A program made the position numbers and the translations under genes. Of a stretch of DNA of 64,000 nucleotides, positions 56,776-64,000 are shown piece by piece; position 1 is the stretch's first letter, and every line of letters starts with the position of its first letter. The notes beneath the pieces are model-generated. The model had not been told where the DNA came from and made no database searches. It worked only from the letters and a program-made list of their open reading frames with translations. This DNA comes from Eucalyptus grandis (lineage: Eukaryota > Streptophyta > Magnoliopsida > Myrtales > Myrtaceae), in the NCBI RefSeq assembly GCF_016545825.1, contig NC_052616.1:35082192-35146191 (forward strand), in the 5' to 3' direction.

Positions 56776-58200
56776 TTAAACTATATGTCGATGTTTTCTT
56801 TCAGGTATTCCATTCTGTTCAGGTGTATATGGACAAGAGACATGCTGTTGAATGCCACAATTCCGTAGGTGAGCTTTAAACTTGTGACTGACAAACTCTC
56901 CTCCACCATCACATTGGAAAATCTTGATCTTACAGCTGAGTTGGTTTTCTACTAGTCTCTGAAACATAAGAAAGATATCATAGAAGTCTGATTTTAGCTT
57001 CATTGGATATATCCAGCTGAACCGAGAGAAGCTATCAACAAAAATCACGTAATACTTGAAATTCTGACAAGAGTTAATTGGAGAGGGTCCCCAGATATCG
57101 CAATGAATTTGCTCTAGAGGTTTAGTAGCTGTAGAATTCGACAATGGGAAAGGTAGAGCAGTACTCTTAGCAAGCTGACAACTTCTACATACAAATTGTG
57201 GTTCTGTATGACACTGAATTAACTTTTCATTCTTTAAATGCTTAAGGACATTCTGATTTGTATGAGCTAGACATTGATGCCAAACATTTTCTCCGGTAAT
57301 CCTTTGTCTTTGAGTGAAGAAGACCTCCGCAGCATAAGGATCAACTCTGTAAAGTCCTTTATCCTTCCTTCCTAGCATCTTGGTTGTGTTGGTGATGTTG
57401 TCCTTTATGTACACCCCGGTTTTGTCAAAGACAAATGAACATGGATAATCATCAGTTAGTCTAGAAACTGAAAGAAGGTTTTTCTTAATTGCTGGAACAA
57501 TCAACACATCTTTTAGAGGTAAGACAGTAGTAGTAGTGTTTAGCAATGCATTTCCAATATATTTGACAGGTAAGCATGAACCGTTGCCAATCACGACTGT
57601 ATCAGTACCAGCATTCTTAGAAAAGTTTTGAAGAATACCAGCATTCGCAGTAATATGAGCAGTTGCTCTAGTATCCGGATACCATTCATTACCACTTGTC
57701 TCCTCAATATGTAGTGCTGATAAAGTTGTTGGTATCTCTTCAGCTTGGTAGGAATTATCAAATCGATACCAACAATGCAATGCATCATGACCTGGTCTTC
57801 TGCAAATTTGACACTCCAGTCGAGTGTTTGCTGTTGTTTTCTCCATCTGCACATCTTTATGGAGAGTTAAATTTGGAGATGGATAGGTCTTGGTCTCTGT
57901 ATACCTTTGAGCTGAGCCATTATATGGTCTGAATCCCTGACTAGAACCCAAAGCAGAGGAGGTATTAAACTGGTTAAGCTGCTGACTCCCCTGTTCATAG
58001 TTCGAGTTATTACTTCTGTAATTCATATTTCTTCCAGGGTATCCAAAATTTCTAAATCTGTTATTGAATGACCTTCCTCTTCCAAAATTTCTTCCTCCGC
58101 GACTATATCCTCTTGAACTTCCAAGGCTGTTATTTTGTTGTACAAAATTTCTATTAAACTCCTCTTTGTGTATAGCTTCAGTCTTCCTTTGGCCATAATA
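56776..58200 (-). pseudogene. 5.7-kb copia: nucleocapsid, protease and integrase part
   Basis: After the Gly/Arg-rich segment comes a CCHC knuckle CQICRRPGHDALHC, then the aspartic protease motif DTRA where copia enzymes have D[ST]GA. Next is the HHCC zinc domain (VWHQCLAHTNQN...CRSCQLAKS) and an integrase core with CDIWGPS, FQCDGGGEF and PEQNGIPERKHRH, giving D, D and E. A stop at 56776-56778 breaks the frame, which then continues in phase with two more stops to about 56400. The protease change and the stops make it inactive. Confidence 0.92.
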
Positions 58201-58874
58201 TGCTGGTTTGGACTGAACTGGCTTGAGGAATAGTTTTGTAGCCTTGTTTCAAATCTTTCTAAATGAGAGATTACTTCATCATATTCTAGTTGAGGCTTTA
58301 AACAATAGATTGTTGTTTTAAAGCTCTCATACTCATACCCCAGTCCTTCCAAAATACCAAACAGTTTTGTTATTTCATCCACTGGTTTCCCTATTGCATT
58401 TAATTGATCACATATTGTTTTGTAATCTCTGAGATATGTTGATAAAGCTCTATCACGCTTCTGACAAGCCTGCAATTTTCCCCTTAATTCAAACTCCTTT
58501 GCCACAGATTTTTGTGTAAACCGGTTGAGCAAGGTCTGCCAAAGTTCATAGGCTGTGTTTAATCCAATTATTAAGCTGAGTATTTCTTCGGAAACAGCAC
58601 CACTAATCCAGGAGGATACAAGTTGATCTGTCTTGATCCAATCATTATAGTCAGGATTAGATATCTCAATTGTTTGACCACCTTCTTCAACCTGCAGTAT
58701 TTTAGCAGGTGGTGGAACTTCTCCATTAACAAACCCAAACAGGTCTTGGCTTCTTAGAAACCTATGAAACTGGGCTTGCCATAGGAGAAAATTATCCTCA
58801 GCTAATTTGATGGTAACAAAGTTCGAGATATTGACATGAATAGGGAATGGATATCTCAAGCTCCTTGCTGCCAT
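58023..58874 (-). pseudogene. 5.7-kb copia: gag, frameshifted near its end
   Basis: Met at 58874 (MAARSLRYPFPIHVN) is the likely start; the frame is open for another 25 codons upstream but without family likeness. A UBN2-type copia gag follows: LAEDNFLLWQAQFHRFLRSQ, DQLVSSWISGAVSEEIL, AYELWQTLLNRFTQKS, LSTYLRDYKTICDQLNAIG. A one-base frameshift near 58208 moves the reading into the frame that starts with the RGG-like GGRNFGRGRSFNN segment, and the original frame ends at 58023. Gag would form cytoplasmic particles. Confidence 0.9.
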
Positions 58875-59001
58875 TCTATTTTTCCAGATCTTTGAACAAT
58901 ACTTGTTGCAAATACAAACTCTACTATTTTTTGCAGTATGATGCAACAAACCGATTTTTGATGATGAAGATTTGGATGAAGATGAGGAATATCAACTCAC
59001 A

Positions 59002-59183
59002 GATCAATGAGGCTTTGATTCCTGTCTTCAATCTGCGGTAGATTCAGCCATTTTTATGCAGCATCGAGGTGATTTCTTCAGGATGTAAGGCTAGATCAAT
59101 GAAGCTTTGATTCCTGACTTCAATCTGCCGTAGATTCAGCCATTTTTATGCAGCATCGAGGTGATTTCTTCAGGATGTAACGC
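59002..59183 (-). repeat. Tandem duplication of 91 bp in the copia leader
   Basis: gatcaatgaggctttgattc...cttcaggatgtaaggcta is repeated next to the primer-binding site with a few substitutions. Confidence 0.9.
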
Positions 59184-59193
59184 TCTGATACCA
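59182..59193 (-). other. Primer-binding site, initiator Met tRNA
   Basis: Minus strand tggtatcagagc directly after the 5' LTR, a perfect match to the usual plant copia site. Confidence 0.92.
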
Positions 59194-59649
59194 TGAAGAA
59201 GTTCATGAATAGAGAGAGAAATGGAGAGAAAGCAAGAGAAAGATTTGATGAAAATGCTTCTTCTATTATTCAACTTCTCTAGAATGTACAGTATGAGAGA
59301 TCTCTCAATGAATCTGTTTACAGTTATTGAATTGTTGAAGAAACTGTAACCACCTAACTGAAAATAGACTAACCGATTACTGGTCAAAAGAGGAAAAACA
59401 GAATGGAAGAAAACAGAGTACAGAAACAGAATGAAGGCTTAGAACACTTCACAGCCTATCCACATTCAATATCACAATCAGTATTATCACCCTTCTTCTT
59501 TTCTTTCTCTATTTTTAGAGTAGTTCCTCTTCTTCTGTACACTTCTCGGCATCATTCATACATTCAGCTTCTTCCTCATATGTGCTCTTGGCTCCTGTTC
59601 TTGATATTTGCTGTTGATTTTTGTTCTTGATGTTTGTTGTAGTCTTAAC
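59194..59649 (-). repeat. 5' LTR of the 5.7-kb copia element, TATA-deleted
   Basis: Aligns with the 3' LTR except that 25 bases containing its TATA box are missing at about 59301 (between gagatctc and tcaatgaatc). Short ctctc repeats at the join suggest slippage or microhomology deletion. The outermost base is t, not the expected a. Promoter function is probably lost. Confidence 0.9.
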
Positions 59650-60676
59650 TAAACGGAATAGCGATTCCTCTCTCTCATCTAACCAACCGGATTCCCTTAT
59701 AAAGAAACGGAATTCATGCTTGAGTTCTGGACAATTCTTGGATGGTTATCCTCTTCCATCGCCTTCTGATGTCCTTGCCACCGCCGGTCAACACCAATAA
59801 CCGCTCCTCATCTTGCTCTGTCGAGCTTTGTATATTGGTCGAGACGCTCAAAGTAGTTCATTCTCTTGTGAAGCTCCTTCGTGGCTATCGATTTTCAACG
59901 GAGAGACTTCCTGGACTTCCTCTTGTTAGTTGAGCAACCCATCGTGACCGGTACACGCTCCTCACTAAGGTAAATTATCGATGCTTTGTTTCAGTTGTTC
60001 TTCACACATAACAGAGGCCGAGACTTTAGGTGTGTTTTGTGCGAAAACAAGCTTTACTTGAGTTATGTTTCTAATTTGTCTATTTTTTTCTATCAAATAA
60101 ATTGTTTGAATTTGATTTCCCTTCATCCAGTAGTTGTCCGTGTTGCAGCTCCTTGACTTCTAAGTTTCAGTTTAATTCAATAGCCGAGAATCAATCATAC
60201 GAAATAAGTTTGAATCCGATTTGTTCTGTCGATCCCAAATGAAACTGAGTTTGATTTCAATGTTCAAATTGTCATTTCTGAATTAAAGCATGTTCTGTTC
60301 ATGATTTCCTGATTGATTTTTGCTGGATTAATGTTGAATTCTGAATGTAAGAGTTTGTAGTGCTTTTTACTGTGGATGAATGCTGACTGTCTTTGCATAC
60401 CATGAATGAACAAAAACGGGAGTTTGTGCATAAAAGAAATGGAGGGAGCTTAACACATAATAATATCATTAGCTTTGGAAGGCCTGGGCGTGGCAATAGA
60501 ATGAAGAAGATGACGTTTGATTCTTCCCAATGGAGAACATATGACTGTACACTAGATTCAAGGTGTTTGGGCGTGTGGAATGAAAGAAAAAAAGGAAACA
60601 GGTAAAGGTTCAATGCATTTTGAGATGAGGAACCGAATGAGAAAGGAAAGTGGAAAGTAAATAATAATAATAAATA
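59650..60676. other. Unclassified LTR-like DNA
   Basis: Starts with TC-rich and C-rich DNA, then ggtaaattatcgatgctttg (an intron-donor-like transition also seen after C-rich parts of the other long LTRs) and AT-rich DNA. It may continue the LTR-like sequence begun at 53578, which would make the copia element a nested insertion. No gene is supported. Confidence 0.3.
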
Positions 60677-61429
60677 GGGAAAAAGCCACGAAAAACCCTA
60701 AACTTTGCCCAAAATGACACATTTACCCCAAACTTTTTTTTGACGTGAAAACCCCGAACTTTGCTAAGCGTGACACATTTATCCCAAACTTTTTTTGAGA
60801 CACAAAAAACCCTAAACTTTTGTTATGTGACACATTTACCCCGAAATTATAGGGCATTTTTGTCTTTTCATTTTTAAATTTTTTTTCTTTTTTTCTCTCT
60901 TCTCTCTTCCCTCCGCCGGCCCGGCGTCGGGCTAGGGCCGCCCTTGCTGGCGTCGGGCGAGGGCCGCCCTCGCTGCGTTGGGCGAGGGGTGCCCTCGCCG
61001 GATCGGCAAGGGCCATCTTGGCCCGATGCCGGTGAGGGCCAACCTTGCCTCGTGTCGGGCAAGGGTGTCCCCGCTTCGCCGCATTTGGCGAGGACAGTCC
61101 TCGCCCGTCGTCGGCGAGGGTGGCCCTCGCCGTGTTGGGCGAGGGTGTCCCCGCCCTCGCCGGACGCGGCGAGGGCTGCCCTCATCCGACACCGGCAACA
61201 GCCCTCGCCGGACGCCGGCTTCCCTCCGCCGGCCCCACCATGGCCGACAGAGGGAAGAAGAAGACAAAAAAAAAAAAAAAAGGAAAAAACAAAATAAAAG
61301 ACAAAAATGCCCTTGTGGGGTAAATGTGTCACGATTTGAAAAGTTTGGGGTTTTTCACGTCATAAAAAAAAAGTTTGGGGTAAATGTGTCGTTTTGGGCA
61401 AAGTTCAGGGTTTTTCGTGGTTTTTTTCC
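60677..61429. mobile_element. Non-autonomous Mutator-like element E9, 9-bp TSD, GC-rich core
   Basis: Long inverted ends, about 85 bp and about 90 percent matched: gggaaaaagccacgaaaaac... against ggaaaaaaaccacgaaaaac... and so on through acacatttaccccaaact. Exact 9-bp direct repeats TAATAAATA flank it (60668-60676 and 61430-61438), though low complexity there weakens this. The core (60905-61255) is built of gggcgagggccgccctcgc words and bounded by ccctccgccggcc and its partner at about 61222, between pyrimidine and purine tracts. ORFs of 92-153 aa lie on both strands and are accidental. Confidence 0.85.
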
Positions 61430-61489
61430 TAATAAATAAATAAATAAAATAGATGATAAGAAATAAAGTTCATTTGGAAAACTAGTCTG

Positions 61490-62535
61490 ATCAACAAGGG
61501 TTGAAGTGTTCTTTATGATTTTTTGATAGGAAAAAAATGCAAGAAATTGAAAGGTACGACATGGGCAAAAGACTGTTAGATCTGAAGTGTAAGTAGTGGG
61601 TGTGGTTAAGTCATCCTTAAACTGATTAAATGCCTCTTCAATAGAGTTTTCTCCTCGAATGAGAGTGTAGGATCAATCAGCATTCAAATTGGGTCGGGAG
61701 TCATTGACAACATCCTTCTTTACCTTTCAAGAACAGGAGACATTTCCATCCTCTGTTTTGACAGAAACTTGTGATTGTCTTAGCAATGGAAAATAAAAAC
61801 AATATTTATGAGTTTTCACCTACATATCCAAACCCTAGCTAATAAAGCACACACCCAATGCTTGCTCTGCCACAATAGCCCCACCGTCGCCATCCGCCAC
61901 AATCCACCATCAAGATCTCACGCAAGTCGCGCAGCCTTCATTGACGTCGCCACGACCTCAGGAGAGTACGTTAAATCCTCCAGCGCTGTTTTATGTGAAA
62001 TAATCTGCAGGCAAGAAGCACCGGCAGGGACCGAAACTACATTGTTTACTTTGCTGCAAGCAGTTTCTTGTGCATCACCGAAGCTCCTGCTCACCACGGG
62101 AGACCTGTTCCCAAATCGGCAATGTGGACTTGACGACGATTATTGCTTTACGACTTCAATTGATGAGGGTTCAACTGATAAGCCCGTTCTACACTTCCTA
62201 GTCATTCATGCCACTTAAATGAAAATAGCGAATGCCGTTCCTAGTTCGAGAGAAAAGGAAATGGGCATCAGCAAGACAAACAAGAAGGTTAAACAGAATT
62301 GTTAGTGCCACGTAACATGGTAAAGGAAATGACATGCAATTATTGCCGTGAACTCAAAATGGTACATTCTTTTGCAAGCTAGGATAAGTTATATACCGTC
62401 TTCTACATGCTGCACCGAATAAGTGCTTCAAATTCAAATTGCCAAATGTGACATATTCCAAAATGACCGTCAACTAATTTACATTGACCATATTCAGTCT
62501 TTTGGTATACAATGTCAACTTGGGCCATTAAAACT
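61490..62535. repeat. Block X, copy 2
   Basis: Diverged copy of 46120-47585 (see there), about 0.4 kb shorter because it lacks the GA-rich part. A plus-strand frame of 136 aa (61808-62218) covers its middle; the copy at 47013 does not preserve the frame, so it is not called a gene. Confidence 0.7.
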
Positions 62536-62649
62536 ATTGAGGAACTAAGATATTCTCGGTGGCTGTAAGGAGGGACACTCTCAGTGACAATGTCCTTGAC
62601 ACTATGCTAACACATGATCGACCAATTTTTCTTCTGATTGTATTGTTCG

Positions 62650-64000
62650 CATGTCACCACATATGTCATGTTATTGTTCGCATGCCATTTAGTGATTGTA
62701 TGTTAGGGTCATGAAATCAAAATGCATGTCATGCTAGGATAAAATGCATATTGATTATTTATTGTCCTTAGAATTAGGACATGTAGTCAAATATCGTCAC
62801 TTCTTTACGTCATTGCATTTAGAGTAAGCTCACATTGTATAAAGCATAGTTTTCATTAAACAAGAAAAAAACCAAAAAATAGTTGGTTGAAATTGTGCGC
62901 TAATTAGAAACCATACATAAGTTGAATATGTGTTTCTTCTAATTAACCTTGTACATGCTTACGTTGCTTTAAAATGAGTACCATTCCAATTCCTTGAAAT
63001 TTATTAATTGCTTTGATCATTAGGTGTTTCATTAATGATTGCACATTTGAATGATCACCCCATATGTTAGTGGATAAGCTTAAAATTAATCTAGACTGCC
63101 CAAAAAAAGATCTTGAATTGAGCAAGATTAGATACCAAAAGGATACTAATCGTTTAATTAGCATAATCAACTCCCTGACCCTAATTTTCTTTGGTTTCAT
63201 AGGAAATGAGGTACACTCCTATATCTCACTTTATATCTAACCGACCCCAATAAGTTAGTGATAACTCTTCATTAGAAAATTCTTATAGCGTCAATTTGAA
63301 TACCCACATCACACTTGCAGTTCCTATTCTCGCTACCGAGGGGTAGGTCACAAGATCTAGTCTTCCATTATCTCCACCAATTTGCAGTTTTCTCTTCATC
63401 AGTTCCTCACATAATTTGGTGAAGGTGTAGTCAATTTGTATGTGCCCTCCGGCCTCCTTTATTTTTTAAAGAAAAAATTCTACCCCTTTTTCCATGGCCA
63501 TATCCTATTTTAACATGCAAATATTTTTCAATTACTCCCTTTAAAACTCCATTACTAAAAATGAAAAAAAAACATTAATTCCATCGTTCTTATTTAACGT
63601 TGTGTACATTTAATCGCATTTATGTAATATTAAACTGAAAACTTAGGAAAGTATTTTTCACCAATGCCATATAGTTATGCATTTTTATCGTCTTCACTCA
63701 CTCACAATATGGAAAAAGACAAGGATGGTTTAGGTGGGGAGAGAGTGGACAAAGCAGGGGATTGTATCAATAATTGAAGAATAGAAAATTAAAGTGATGG
63801 ATATATTGGGAAACTGGAGAAAGTGTGAAAATATAATCATTACCACAATATCCATAAATTCAATCAACTCATTAATTAAAGTGATTATTTTAACTCAGAG
63901 CACAGCATTTGACCAAAAAAAAAAAAAACTAAGAACATAGCTCGAAATTTTATGGCCAAATCACGAAAAATGGTCAAAATAATGTAATTGATTTACTTCA
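62650..64000 (+). repeat. Block Y, copy 2 (LTR tail plus flank), runs off the window
   Basis: Close copy of 43545-44880, with shared order cacatatgtcatgttat, gcatgttagggtcatga-like, tgatcacctcatatgtta-like, cgctaccgaggggtag, atatggaaaaagaaaagg-like and the A-run near 63916. Identity by eye is above 90 percent. Confidence 0.85.

Larger units (their letters stand above)
53985..59649 (-). mobile_element. Ty1/copia retrotransposon, 5.7 kb, nearly full length
   Basis: LTRs at 53985-54467 (3') and 59194-59649 (5') flank gag-pol on the minus strand. The primer-binding site tggtatcagagc and a gcgggggga purine tract are in place. Gag, protease, integrase, reverse transcriptase and RNase H follow in copia order with few breaks: one frameshift in late gag, nonsense codons in integrase, and one TAA between reverse transcriptase and RNase H. 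No target duplication is seen (gtgat on the left, taaac/aaacg on the right), so an outer end may be rearranged. Confidence 0.93.

Noticed and set aside
60723..61439. ORFs of 92-153 aa on both strands
   Set aside because: They cover the core and terminal repeats of the Mutator-like element; no transposase motif.
61808..62218. 136-aa ORF in block X
   Set aside because: The frame is not preserved in the paralogous block at 46560-47240 and no domain is recognised; kept as repeat only.
1..64000. tRNA, rRNA, CRISPR or bacterial operon structures
   Set aside because: No cloverleaf with a ggttcgaatcc-type arm, no conserved rRNA words and no spaced identical repeats were found; the window is eukaryotic repeat-rich DNA.

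Overview
This window is nuclear DNA of a flowering plant, most likely a woody eudicot. The evidence is two Ty1/copia elements primed by initiator-methionine tRNA, a third broken copia copy, very long gypsy-type LTRs, an F-box/DUF295 gene fragment, a BED zinc-finger gene of the plant hAT-derived type, and many AT-rich non-autonomous DNA transposons. No species can be fixed from the sequence. There is no intact host gene. Host-like coding sequence is limited to a truncated BED/DUF659 exon (1419-2096), a broken second copy of it (48545-48800) and an F-box/DUF295 pseudogene (about 37240-38315).

Layout. 1-1418 holds a broken DUF4283/zinc-knuckle ORF of retroelement type. 1419-5345 is module A: the BED exon, its presumed leader intron, a TATA-type promoter and upstream flank, all read on the minus strand. 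Copies of this module recur as B (8091 to about 16930), D (around 23940-24400) and C (48545-53545). Each is opened up by different transposon insertions, so the copies serve as empty-site controls for one another. 17870-18490 is a 37-bp minisatellite. 21340-24000 holds short duplicated segments. 26320-26760 is a tandem repeat of about 150 bp. 27043-35618 is a nested pair of copia elements: an old broken one split by a younger 7.1-kb element (27742-34852) with near-identical LTRs and an ATCTA target duplication. 37240-38315 is the F-box pseudogene. 40140-45900 is LTR-like and tandem-repeat DNA. 51395-52130 is a decayed endogenous pararetrovirus fragment sitting between TA microsatellites. 53985-59649 is a third copia element on the minus strand. 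The last 2.5 kb repeats material from 43.5-47.6 kb with the two blocks in swapped order.

The most unusual pattern is a set of nine or ten non-autonomous DNA elements, about 0.5-1.1 kb each. They share one internal plan: a pyrimidine tract, a GC-rich and partly self-inverted core built from gagctcgcc/ggcgaggc words, then a purine tract. Their outer ends, however, belong to three different transposon classes: TTA/TAA-flanked PIF/Harbinger-like ends, 8-bp-flanked hAT-like ends, and 9-bp-flanked Mutator-like ends. It looks as if one core cassette has moved between unrelated transposon termini. All long ORFs in these GC cores appear to be accidental.
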